Shown here: positions 6,838-14,631 of the stretch, piece by piece
How positions within the stretch are numbered: the stretch's first letter is position 1
Layout: each line of letters opens with the position of its first letter
DNA from: CAIUPE01 sp046092445
GTDB lineage: Bacteria; Pseudomonadota; Alphaproteobacteria; Rhizobiales; Beijerinckiaceae
Length of the DNA stretch: 20,661 nt
Assembly: GCA_046092445.1 (NCBI GenBank)
Contig: JBJTDR010000104.1
Coordinates: forward strand, 1-20,661
Reading direction: 5' to 3'
Notes under the pieces: generated by a model
The model's database searches: none
What the model was told of the DNA's origin: nothing
What the model saw: the letters and a program-made list of their open reading frames with translations, nothing else
Made by a program: the position numbers and the translations under genes

Positions 6838-9684
6838 ATGTCGCTCATCAAAGAACTCGATTACGGCACCCCGATCCGCGTCTCGGAGAAGACCGTCACA
6901 CTCACCATTGACGGCGTCAGCGTCAGCGTCCCGGCGGGCACTTCCGTCATGGCCGCCGCGATGAGCATGGGCACCAAAATCCCGAAACTCTGCGCCACCG
7001 ATTCGCTCGAGCCCTTCGGCTCGTGCCGTCTCTGTCTCGTTGAGATCGAGGGCCGTCGTGGCACCCCCGCCTCCTGCACCACCCCCGCAGAAGAAGGCAT
7101 GATCGTCCGCACCCAGTCCGACACCCTGCACACGCTGCGCAAGGGCGTCATGGAGCTCTACATCTCCGACCATCCTCTCGATTGCCTCACCTGCTCCGCC
7201 AATGGCGATTGCGAATTGCAGGACATGGCAGGTGCTGTCGGCCTGCGCGAAGTGCGCTACGGCTATGATGGCGAGAACCATCTGCGCGACGCCAAGGACA
7301 CGTCAAACCCCTACTTTACTTATGACGCCTCGAAATGCATCGTCTGCAACCGCTGCGTCCGCGCCTGCGAGGACGTGCAGGGCACCTTCGCGCTCACCAT
7401 TACCGGTCGCGGCTTTGACTCCCGCGTCGCCGCCGGCCCGACCGATTTTCTTGGCTCCGAATGCGTCTCCTGCGGCGCCTGCGTTCAAGCCTGCCCGACC
7501 GCAACCCTCATGGAAAAGACCGTCATCCAGATGGGTCAGCCCGACCATTCCAAAGTCACAACCTGCGCCTATTGCGGCGTCGGCTGCTCCTTCAAGGCCG
7601 AAATGCAGGGCGACAAGGTCGTCCGCATGGTTCCCTATAAGGACGGCAAGGCCAATGAGGGCCATTCCTGCGTCAAGGGCCGATTCGCCTGGGGCTATGC
7701 CGGCCACAAGGACCGCATCACCAAGCCGATGATCCGCGAAAAGATCACCGATCCATGGCGTGAAGTCACATGGGAAGAAGCGATCGGTCGCGCCGCCAGC
7801 GAGTTCAAGCGCATCCAGTCCGACTATGGCCGCGACTCGGTTGGCGCCATCACCTCCTCGCGCTGCACAAACGAGGAAGTCTTCCTCGTCCAGAAACTCG
7901 TCCGCGCCGCCTTCCGTAACAACAATGTCGACACCTGCGCCCGCGTCTGCCATTCGCCGACCGGCTACGGCCTGTCGAAAACCTTCGGCACCTCCGCAGG
8001 CACTCAGGATTTCAAATCTGTTGCCGAGTCGGATGTCGTACTTGTCATCGGCGCCAACCCGACCGATGGTCACCCGGTCTTCGCGTCGCGCCTCAAAAAG
8101 CGCCTCCGCGCGGGAGCCCAGCTGATCGTCGCCGATCCCCGCCGGATCGATCTCGTCAAATCTCCCCACATCAAGGCCGCGCACCATCTGCCGCTCAAGC
8201 CGGGCACCAATGTCGCGCTCATCAATTCCATCGCCCATGTCGTTGTCACCGAAGGCCTCGTTGACGAAGATTTCGTCCGTGAGCGGTGCGAACTGGTCGA
8301 ATTCGAAAGGTGGGCCCGCTTCGTCGCGGAAGAGCGCAATTCGCCTGAAACAATGGAAGCATTCACCGGCGTTCCCGCCGATGAAGTCCGCAAGGCCGCC
8401 CGCCTGTTCGCCACTGGCGGCAATGGCGCGATCTATTACGGCCTCGGCGTCACCGAGCACAGCCAAGGCTCCACCACCGTCATGGCAATGGCCAATCTAG
8501 CAATGGCAACCGGCAATATCGGGCGCAACGGCGTCGGCGTGAACCCGCTGCGCGGCCAGAACAATGTGCAGGGCGCGTGCGATATGGGCTCCTTCCCGCA
8601 CGAACTCTCCGGCTATCGCCACGTCAGCGATGACGCCACCCGCGACATGTTCCAGAACCTCTGGGGCGTGGAACTCTCCAACGAGCAGGGCTTCCGCATC
8701 CCGAACATGCTGGATGAAGCCGTTGGCGGCAATTTCAAGGGTATCTTAATTCAGGGCGAGGACATCGCCCAGTCCGACCCGAACACCAAACACGTCACCG
8801 CCGGCCTCGAAGCCATGGAATGCGTCGTCATTCAGGATCTCTTCCTGAACGAGACCGCCAAATACGCCCATGTCTTCCTGCCGGGCTCATCCTTCTTGGA
8901 AAAGGACGGCACCTTCACCAATGCCGAGCGCCGCATCAGCCGCGTCCGCAAGGTCATGGAGCCGAAATCGGGCAAGTCCGAATGGCAGGCCACCATCGAT
9001 CTCGCCGCCGCACTCGGCTACGAGATGCACTACAACCACCCGTCCGAGATCATGGACGAAATCGCCCGCCTCACCCCGACCTTCAAGGGTGTCAGCTACG
9101 CGAAAATCGAGGAGCTCGGTTCCGTCCAATGGCCATGCAATGACAAAGCCCCTCTCGGCACACCGATCATGCATATTGACCGCTTCGTCCGCGGCAAAGG
9201 CCAGTTCATGATTACGGAATACGTCCCGACCGAAGAAAAGCAGGGCCCGCGATTCCCGCTCCTGCTCACCACGGGCCGCATCTTGTCGCAATACAATGTC
9301 GGCGCGCAAACCCGCCGCACCGACAATAACGTCTGGCATACCGAGGACGTGCTCGAAATTCATCCGTTCGACGCCGAAAATCGCGGCATCAATAACGGGG
9401 ATCTCGTCTCCCTCAACAGCCGCTCCGGCGAAATCTCGCTCCGCGCGGAAGTCACCGAGCGCGTCCAGCCGGGTGTCGTCTACACAACCTTCCACCATGC
9501 GCGGACAGGTGCGAACGTCATCACCACCGATTTCTCAGACTGGGCCACCAACTGCCCGGAATACAAGGTGACAGCGGTTGAAGTCCGCCGCACCAATTAT
9601 TTCTCGGAATGGCAGGAACGAAACCTCGAGGAAGAGATTTCACTCAGGAAGATTGCGCAACAGCTTCCAACCGCGGCGGAATAA
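6838..9684 (+). CDS. fdsA: NAD-dependent formate dehydrogenase alpha subunit FdsA (Mo-bis-MGD, Fe-S)
   Basis: Catalytic subunit that oxidises formate to CO2 at a molybdenum bis-MGD centre. Starting at the ATG behind AAGGAG (6826-6831) gives 948 residues; an upstream in-frame alternative would run into fdsB and lacks this site. An NuoG-like N-terminus carries a [2Fe-2S] site (Cys52, 63, 66, 80), a His/Cys [4Fe-4S] site (His112, Cys116, 119, 125) and a two-cluster ferredoxin part (Cys167, 170, 173, 177 and 209, 212, 215, 219). The molybdopterin part begins with a further [4Fe-4S] motif (Cys243, 246, 250, 278). Cys371-His372 in ARVCHSPTGYGL is the expected Mo ligand and neighbour, so this is a cysteine, not selenocysteine, enzyme. 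Maturation by the adjacent fdhD product is expected. Confidence 0.98.
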   Translation: MSLIKELDYGTPIRVSEKTVTLTIDGVSVSVPAGTSVMAAAMSMGTKIPKLCATDSLEPFGSCRLCLVEIEGRRGTPASCTTPAEEGMIVRTQSDTLHTLRKGVMELYISDHPLDCLTCSANGDCELQDMAGAVGLREVRYGYDGENHLRDAKDTSNPYFTYDASKCIVCNRCVRACEDVQGTFALTITGRGFDSRVAAGPTDFLGSECVSCGACVQACPTATLMEKTVIQMGQPDHSKVTTCAYCGVGCSFKAEMQGDKVVRMVPYKDGKANEGHSCVKGRFAWGYAGHKDRITKPMIREKITDPWREVTWEEAIGRAASEFKRIQSDYGRDSVGAITSSRCTNEEVFLVQKLVRAAFRNNNVDTCARVCHSPTGYGLSKTFGTSAGTQDFKSVAESDVVLVIGANPTDGHPVFASRLKKRLRAGAQLIVADPRRIDLVKSPHIKAAHHLPLKPGTNVALINSIAHVVVTEGLVDEDFVRERCELVEFERWARFVAEERNSPETMEAFTGVPADEVRKAARLFATGGNGAIYYGLGVTEHSQGSTTVMAMANLAMATGNIGRNGVGVNPLRGQNNVQGACDMGSFPHELSGYRHVSDDATRDMFQNLWGVELSNEQGFRIPNMLDEAVGGNFKGILIQGEDIAQSDPNTKHVTAGLEAMECVVIQDLFLNETAKYAHVFLPGSSFLEKDGTFTNAERRISRVRKVMEPKSGKSEWQATIDLAAALGYEMHYNHPSEIMDEIARLTPTFKGVSYAKIEELGSVQWPCNDKAPLGTPIMHIDRFVRGKGQFMITEYVPTEEKQGPRFPLLLTTGRILSQYNVGAQTRRTDNNVWHTEDVLEIHPFDAENRGINNGDLVSLNSRSGEISLRAEVTERVQPGVVYTTFHHARTGANVITTDFSDWATNCPEYKVTAVEVRRTNYFSEWQERNLEEEISLRKIAQQLPTAAE

Positions 9685-9685
9685 A

Positions 9686-10516
9686 TTGGCAACACCCCTG
9701 CTCCCGGTTTCCCTGTCGGTTCCGGTGGAACGCATGCGTTTCGACGGCACCGACGGACTTGCCGTAGCGCAGGATATTGCCGTCGAAATGCCGGTCAATA
9801 TCATTTACGGCACGATCCCCTATGCTGTCATGATGGCGACGCCCGATGATCTCGAGGATTTTGCCACCGGCTTCAGCCTCACCGAAGGCATCATCAACTC
9901 GGCAAGCGAGATCCGCTCGATCACAGCTGAACCCGTCGACGATGGCGTCGCCGTTTCGATTGATCTCGTGCCCGATCGCTTCCGCGAGCACCTCGCCCGC
10001 CGCCGCAATCTTTCCGGCCGCACCTCGTGCGGTCTGTGCGGGATCGACTCGATGGATGCCCTGCCCGCTGCAAAGGCGCTCGGCAAAGCCCCCGTCGCCG
10101 TTTCTGCCGAATCGATTCACAAGGCCCTTCTGGCACTCGAGACCCGGCAGCCGCTCGGCGCCCTCACCCGCGCCGTCCATGCCGCAGCCTGGTGCAACCA
10201 TGCGGGTGACATTCTCGCCGTGCGCGAAGATGTCGGCCGCCACAACGCGCTCGACAAACTCATCGGTCACCTTCTCCGCGACAACCAGTCCCCTGCCGAG
10301 GGCTTCATCCTCATCACCAGCCGCGCCTCGTTCGAAATGATCGAGAAGGCCGCCATCTTCGGCGCCGGCACCATCATCGCCATTTCCGCGCCGACCTCAC
10401 TCGCCGTCAAGCGGGCGCGAGAGCTCGGCGTCACCCTCATCGCCGTCGCACGCCGCGACGCCGCCATCGTCTTCGCGGGCGCTTTGGCCCCCCATCAGGA
10501 GTTAGCCGCATCATGA
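9686..10516 (+). CDS. fdhD: formate dehydrogenase sulfurtransferase FdhD (FdsC)
   Basis: Chaperone that transfers sulfur to the molybdenum cofactor and is needed for formate dehydrogenase activity. A TTG start just after the fdsA stop, with GGCGGA a few bases ahead, gives 276 residues, the normal FdhD size; opening the frame earlier would place 36 residues inside fdsA with no family resemblance. GRTSCGLCG holds Cys115 and Cys118, equivalent to the CxxC loop of E. coli FdhD (Cys121/Cys124). Other family stretches are GTDGLAVAQDIAVEMPVNI, EDFATGFSLTEGII and VREDVGRHNALDKLIG. It corresponds to fdsC in the Cupriavidus fdsGBACD operon. It ends in an ATGA overlap with fdsD. The rare start may keep its level below that of the structural subunits. 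Confidence 0.93.
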   Translation: MATPLLPVSLSVPVERMRFDGTDGLAVAQDIAVEMPVNIIYGTIPYAVMMATPDDLEDFATGFSLTEGIINSASEIRSITAEPVDDGVAVSIDLVPDRFREHLARRRNLSGRTSCGLCGIDSMDALPAAKALGKAPVAVSAESIHKALLALETRQPLGALTRAVHAAAWCNHAGDILAVREDVGRHNALDKLIGHLLRDNQSPAEGFILITSRASFEMIEKAAIFGAGTIIAISAPTSLAVKRARELGVTLIAVARRDAAIVFAGALAPHQELAAS

Positions 10517-10776
10517 GCACAAATCAGACTGCCGAGATGGGACACCACGAAACTCACAAGGGGAAGCTCCTGCGCATGGCGCACCAGATCACCGCCTTCT
10601 TCGAGTCCTATCCCGAAGAGCAGGGCGTCGCCGCCATCGCCGAGCACATCAACAAGTTCTGGCACCGAACGATGCGGGACGAGTTCGTCAACACCTTCTC
10701 CGAGAGCGACCCGGCCCTGAAGCCGCTCCTCCGGAAGGCCATGCCCAAGATCAAGAGCACCGCTCCCCGCCACTGA
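10513..10776 (+). CDS. fdsD: formate dehydrogenase delta subunit FdsD
   Basis: Small subunit of the FdsABGD holoenzyme, 87 residues. The family signature is visible as KLLRMAHQITAFFESYPEEQGVAAIAEHINKFWHRTMRDEF (several short blocks), followed by a PLLRKAMP end. No cofactor-binding residues are seen, and it is thought to stabilise the complex. The ATG overlaps the fdhD stop by 4 bp, with AGGAG about 11 bases upstream. It is the last gene of the operon; no intrinsic terminator is evident behind it. Confidence 0.92.
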   Translation: MSTNQTAEMGHHETHKGKLLRMAHQITAFFESYPEEQGVAAIAEHINKFWHRTMRDEFVNTFSESDPALKPLLRKAMPKIKSTAPRH

Positions 10777-11142
10777 ACACCAAATCAGCCTGATAACACG
10801 ATCATCACCAGCTCGGATTTTCCGTGACGAACCGCTTTTGTCTGCCGTGTCCAATTTGGAAATTCCAACGTTGGAGTTTCGATGGCAAAATTGTGGAACA
10901 AGAAGCGGCAAAATTGCTGGTAAATCACCCTGTTTTTCCATCAAAATTATTGGAAATTTCCATAAATTTCCCAGTAAACCGGGCACTTTCTCTCAAATAT
11001 ATTCAGAATACGCCCAATGACTGAAATCATGGTATTTTGTTGCATAACCGTTTAACGAACAGTGGCGGAGTCCGCATTGGACACCGCCGCACCGGCCACA
11101 CTGGCACGGTCCTGTCCATAATTGCCGCCCGATCGGATTTAC
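10777..11142. promoter_or_regulatory. 366-bp gap with nested palindromes, leader of the DEAD-box helicase gene
   Basis: AT-rich gap between fdsD and the helicase gene without a supported gene. It contains TTGGAA-A-TTCCAA (10856-10868), CCAACGTTGG (10865-10874), TGGAAATTTCCA (10951-10962) and a direct repeat GGCAAAATTG (10884-10893 and 10907-10916). TTGGAAATT recurs at 10856 and 10950. The promoter of the helicase gene must lie here, but I cannot place -35/-10 boxes with confidence. No terminator for the fds operon was recognised. Confidence 0.5.
11064..11088 (+). promoter_or_regulatory. stem-loop in the 5' leader of the DEAD-box helicase gene
   Basis: Arms GGCGG-A-GTCC (11064-11073) and GGAC-A-CCGCC (11079-11088) pair over nine base pairs with one A/A mismatch around the 5-nt loop GCATT. 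There is no T tract after it, so it is not a simple terminator. It lies 54 bp before the start codon and is GC-rich in an otherwise AT-rich region. Leader structures that control RNA helicase genes are known in other bacteria; that role is inferred here. Confidence 0.45.
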
Positions 11143-13236
11143 ATGCCCTTTCCCGTCCTTCCTGCCCCACTTTCCCGCGCCCTCATTGAGCGCAGCTACC
11201 TTGAGCCGACCTCGGTACAGAGCGCCGTCCTCGAAGCCGAAGCCGATGACCGCGATCTGCTGGTCTCGGCACAAACCGGCTCCGGTAAGACAGTTGCCTT
11301 CGGTTTGGCCGTTTCTACGAGCCTTTTAGGCCAAAATGACCGCGCAGAACCCGCACCAACCCCGCTTGTCCTCGTGATCGCGCCGACCCGCGAATTGGCC
11401 ATGCAGGTCCGCGCCGAACTCGAATGGCTCTATGGCCAGACCGGTGCACGTGTGATTTCCTGCGTTGGCGGCATGGATATCCGCCGCGAAGCCGCAGCCC
11501 TCATTCAGGGCGGCCATATCGTCGTCGGCACACCCGGCCGTCTGCGTGATCACATGGAGCACGGTCGTCTCGATGTCTCGGCTCTGCGCGCCGTTGTGCT
11601 CGACGAAGCCGACGAAATGCTCAATCTTGGCTTCCGCGAAGACCTCGAATTCATGCTCGACTTGATGCCTGCAGAGAAGCGCACTTTACTGTTTTCGGCC
11701 ACGATTCCGCGAGAAATCGCCTCTTTGGCCCGCCGTTTTCAAAAAAATGCCCTCAGAATCGACACTGTCAACCACGCCGCACCTCATGTCGACATCGATT
11801 ATCGCGCCATCCGTCTCGCCCCCAACGAGGTCGAACATGGCGTCGTCAATCTCCTGCGCTTTTTCGATGTGCCGACTTCCCTTGTGTTCTGCTCCACCCG
11901 CGAAGCCGTCAGGAGACTGCATGCCAGCCTCGTGGAGCGGGGTTTCGCCGCCGTCTCGCTCTCTGGCGAGATGAGCCAGTCAGACCGCACACACGCCCTT
12001 CAGGCGCTCCGTGACGGCCGTGCGCGGGTTTGTGTGGCCACGGATGTCGCCGCACGCGGATTAGACCTCCCTGGCCTTGATTTGGTCGTCCACGCCGATT
12101 TGCCGAACGACAAAGAGACTCTGCTTCACCGGAGTGGCAGAACGGGCCGTGCAGGCCGCAAGGGCGTCTGCGCGATCCTCGTGCCCTATAATCGCCGACG
12201 CAAGGCTGAAATGCTGATTAGCGGCGCTGGCGTCGATGTCGCGTGGGGTGGCCCGCCAACGGCGGAAGAAATCCGCCACAAAGACCGCGAGCGCTTCCTC
12301 GCCGATCCGATTTTTACCGAAGAAAACACAGACGAAGATCTCGATCTCACAACAGCTTTGCTGGTCCAGCACACGCCCGAAACAGTCGCCTCCGCCCTGA
12401 TCCGGCTCTATCGCTCTCGCATGCCGGAACCGGAGGAAGTAATAGCGAATGTGCCGGATAATTTCCGTAATGAGGGTCGTCGTGAACGCGGTAGATCCGA
12501 TTTTGAGCCCTCATCGCCACGTGATTCCCAGCGTGCAGAGAGGCCGATGGTCTGGTTCCGCATGAATATTGGCCGCACCAAAAACGCTGATCCGCGCTGG
12601 CTTTTGCCGATGATCTGCCGTCTCGGCCACGTTACAAAACGCGAAATTGGCGCAATCCGGATCTTTGATGCGGATACAAAGTTTGAAATCATGCAGTCCG
12701 TCGCAGCAAAATTCGCCGCCGCCATCGCAAAACCGAACGACGAGGACATCAAAATCACTTCGGCAGATGGATCGTCTCCCGATCGCAAGCCTTCCTTCAA
12801 AAAAGAAGGCGATTTTGGTAAAAACAAAGACTACAAAAAAGACAAAGGCTTCAAAAAGCCATGGAAAGAGAGCGCGCCACGGGTAGAAAATGCTCCGGCA
12901 CCCGAAAAATCCTTTGCGCCAGAGGCCAAAAAGCCATTCGAGCGAAAACCATGGCAAAAAGACGAAGCACAAGCCGCTCCTTACCCGTCCAAAAAGGCTG
13001 ACGGTGACCGAAAGCCATGGCAAAAGGACAGGCCAAAAGCCGCCGAAACGGACGCTCCAAAGAGAGATTTCGAGCCGAAACCGTGGCAGAAATCGGCGCG
13101 GTCAGGAGCTGCTCCATCCGCCCCAAAAGGCGATTTCGAGCGCAAGCCATGGCAAAAGGACCGCCCGCCGGGCGCTCCGAAGCCGCCATTTTCTAAAAAG
13201 CCTAAATCCGGCAAACCGAAGCGGCCAAAGGTTTGA
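11143..13236 (+). CDS. DEAD-box ATP-dependent RNA helicase with DbpA-like domain and repetitive basic tail
   Basis: RNA-unwinding ATPase acting on rRNA or mRNA, 697 residues from the ATG; an in-frame TTG at 11122 would add 7 residues. Core motifs in order: Q motif EPTSVQ (21-26), AQTGSGKT (43-50), PTRELA (81-86), TPGRL (130-134), DEAD (154-157), SAT (185-187), ATDVAARGLD (299-308) and HRSGRTGRAG (329-338). Residues 468-540 resemble the DbpA/CsdA RNA-binding domain (WFRMNIGRTKNADPRWLLP). The tail from about 545 is Lys/Pro-rich and disordered, with five KPW-containing units, the last four spaced exactly 22 residues. The overall plan recalls CsdA/DeaD, linked to ribosome assembly and cold adaptation. 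The gene is apparently monocistronic and converges on argC. Confidence 0.94.
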   Translation: MPFPVLPAPLSRALIERSYLEPTSVQSAVLEAEADDRDLLVSAQTGSGKTVAFGLAVSTSLLGQNDRAEPAPTPLVLVIAPTRELAMQVRAELEWLYGQTGARVISCVGGMDIRREAAALIQGGHIVVGTPGRLRDHMEHGRLDVSALRAVVLDEADEMLNLGFREDLEFMLDLMPAEKRTLLFSATIPREIASLARRFQKNALRIDTVNHAAPHVDIDYRAIRLAPNEVEHGVVNLLRFFDVPTSLVFCSTREAVRRLHASLVERGFAAVSLSGEMSQSDRTHALQALRDGRARVCVATDVAARGLDLPGLDLVVHADLPNDKETLLHRSGRTGRAGRKGVCAILVPYNRRRKAEMLISGAGVDVAWGGPPTAEEIRHKDRERFLADPIFTEENTDEDLDLTTALLVQHTPETVASALIRLYRSRMPEPEEVIANVPDNFRNEGRRERGRSDFEPSSPRDSQRAERPMVWFRMNIGRTKNADPRWLLPMICRLGHVTKREIGAIRIFDADTKFEIMQSVAAKFAAAIAKPNDEDIKITSADGSSPDRKPSFKKEGDFGKNKDYKKDKGFKKPWKESAPRVENAPAPEKSFAPEAKKPFERKPWQKDEAQAAPYPSKKADGDRKPWQKDRPKAAETDAPKRDFEPKPWQKSARSGAAPSAPKGDFERKPWQKDRPPGAPKPPFSKKPKSGKPKRPKV
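12940..13170 (+). repeat. 66-bp periodic repeat inside the helicase tail
   Basis: A KPWQK block is encoded at 12949, 13015, 13081 and 13147 (position of the CCATGG or CCGTGG hexamer), exactly 66 bp apart. A related KPWKE block occurs 90 bp earlier at 12859. The consensus is FERKPWQKD followed by a variable Ala/Pro/Lys-rich spacer. The unit suggests expansion by tandem duplication. Confidence 0.8.
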
Positions 13237-13249
13237 TATCGAATTTTAT

Positions 13250-13282
13250 CTCGGAATCGGTGTTTTAATCGCCGACTCCGAG
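13250..13282. terminator. shared hairpin between convergent helicase gene and argC
   Basis: Arms at 13250-13262 (CTCGGAATCGGTG) and 13270-13282 (CGCCGACTCCGAG) form a 13-bp stem with one A/C mismatch and one wobble, around the 7-nt loop TTTTAAT. It spans the 3' end of argC and the end of the helicase transcript. Flanks are A/T-rich but lack a strict T run on either side, so it may be a weak bidirectional terminator or a 3'-end protecting stem. Confidence 0.55.
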
Positions 13283-14197
13283 CATTAATTTCAGATTTTG
13301 TACCGCTGCACCCGATGCGCCCTTGCCTAAATTATCAAGCCGCGCCACCAAAACTGCCTGCCTGCGTGCCTCATTGCCGTAAACCCGCAATTCAAGCTGA
13401 TCAGTATCGTTCAACGCCTCAGGTTCAATTCTTCCAGCCTTGACGCTCGAATCTTGCGAAGAAACGACACGCACCAACTCCGCATTTCGATAACGTTCGA
13501 CCAGCACAGCTTCGAGATCGGCAGCCTTTGGCTTCCCGTTGAGTGCATCCAGATGCAAAGGCACGCTCACCAGCATTCCTTGCCTAAAATTGCCTACTGA
13601 AGGTACAAAAATCGGCCTTTGGTCCAAATTTCCGTATTTTTGAAGCTCTGGAACATGCTTGTGCTCAAGCGAAAGCCCGTAAAGCTCAAAAGCAGGCGCT
13701 GTTCCAGCCTCATAAGCCTCGATCATGGCCTTTCCGCCCCCCGAATAGCCACTCACGGCGTTCACCGAGATGTGGTACTCGGGCAATATGAACCCTTCGT
13801 CGACGAGCGGTCTGATCAAAGCGATCCCGCCCGTCGGATAACAGCCAGGATTGGCAACGCGTCGTGCCCCAATCAGCATGTCACGCTGGGTAAAATGCAT
13901 CTCCGCAAAGCCATAAACCCAGCCATGTGCGAGTCGATGTGCGGTCGAAGCATCCAGAATTCTGGGTGCATTGGCACCAAGTTCATCGGCGAGTGCCACT
14001 GCTTCGATCGCAGCATCGTCTGGAAGGCATAAAATGACCGCGTCAACGTCCGCCATCATCGCCTTTCGCGCGACAGGATCCTTCCGATGCGCGTGAGCGA
14101 TACTTTTGACGGTAAGACCCGCAACATCCTTCAAACGCTCGCGAATCCCAAGGCCTGTCGTGCCCGCTTCCCCGTCGATGAATACGGTCGCTGTCAT
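13265..14197 (-). CDS. argC: N-acetyl-gamma-glutamyl-phosphate reductase, type 2
   Basis: NADPH-dependent reductase of arginine biosynthesis that converts N-acetyl-glutamyl phosphate to the semialdehyde. Starting at MTATVFIDGEAGTTG gives 310 residues, as expected for the short type-2 family. The start is supported by AGGAAGAGGA ending 7 bases before the ATG. Catalytic Cys119 lies in RRVANPGCYPTGG, and NAD(P)-binding residues GEAGTTG (9-15) and LDASTAHR (81-88) are visible. No other arg gene is in the window. Its base composition is intermediate between the GC-rich left part and the AT-rich right part. It converges on the helicase gene across a common hairpin. Confidence 0.95.
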   Translation of the reverse strand: MTATVFIDGEAGTTGLGIRERLKDVAGLTVKSIAHAHRKDPVARKAMMADVDAVILCLPDDAAIEAVALADELGANAPRILDASTAHRLAHGWVYGFAEMHFTQRDMLIGARRVANPGCYPTGGIALIRPLVDEGFILPEYHISVNAVSGYSGGGKAMIEAYEAGTAPAFELYGLSLEHKHVPELQKYGNLDQRPIFVPSVGNFRQGMLVSVPLHLDALNGKPKAADLEAVLVERYRNAELVRVVSSQDSSVKAGRIEPEALNDTDQLELRVYGNEARRQAVLVARLDNLGKGASGAAVQNLKLMLGVGD

Positions 14198-14631
14198 TCT
14201 CGTATCCTCTTCCTGAAGCCCGTTACCGATCGCCAACCAAAACGTTGTTCCGAATCAGAAATGCAAGACAAAATCAATTTTTATCGCCTCCTTCTGACCG
14301 TTGAATGCGAGATCAAAATTGCAAAAGATATAATCTCCAACGTTTATCCTGTCCGTTTCAACTCGAAGGAACCAGAGAATTGGTCGGCCTCTTTGTTATA
14401 AATACACCTAAGCCTCTTGTTTTATGGACGTTCTATCGGGCAGTGTCTCAAACTCAAAATTTTAACATATGCAACCATCGTGTTGAGATATTTGCTTCCA
14501 TATCCTATCAATTGTTCGAGTGAAACCTTCTCAATATCCAATTTTTTCGAGAAAAAATTTAGTATCAATATTTTCCGATATTGTAATAGGACATTTATAG
14601 GTTAACAATTCACGTAATAGGAAAATGTACT
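14198..14631. promoter_or_regulatory. 434-bp AT-rich divergent region between argC and the nag pair
   Basis: No supported gene; open frames here are short and lack family features. Close to the nag side are three repeat signals: arms AATTTTTTC (14540-14548) and GAAAAAATT (14551-14559) separated by GA; arms CAATAT (14566-14571) and ATATTG (14578-14583); and a direct repeat GTAATAGGA at 14583-14591 and 14614-14622, 31 bp apart. They are candidate operators of the amino-sugar genes. I did not find the TGGTCTAGACCA-like site of NagR/NagC type. Confidence 0.45.

Noticed and set aside
7303..8466. Long open frame (387 codons) on the minus strand inside fdsA
   Set aside because: It lies antisense to a gene with unmistakable conserved motifs; GC-rich third positions remove stops from the opposite strand. 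Its translation is Ala/Asp/Gly-rich without any family signature.
6838..9684. Selenocysteine formate dehydrogenase
   Set aside because: The active-site position is a normal cysteine codon (Cys371 before His372); there is no in-frame TGA.
10824..11024. Possible 66-residue small gene in the fdsD-helicase gap
   Set aside because: No ribosome binding site, composition follows the AT-rich palindromes, and the product has no recognisable features.
14087..14401. Possible 104-residue plus-strand gene overlapping the argC start
   Set aside because: Half of it is antisense to argC and the rest is AT-rich leader sequence; no start signal or family resemblance.
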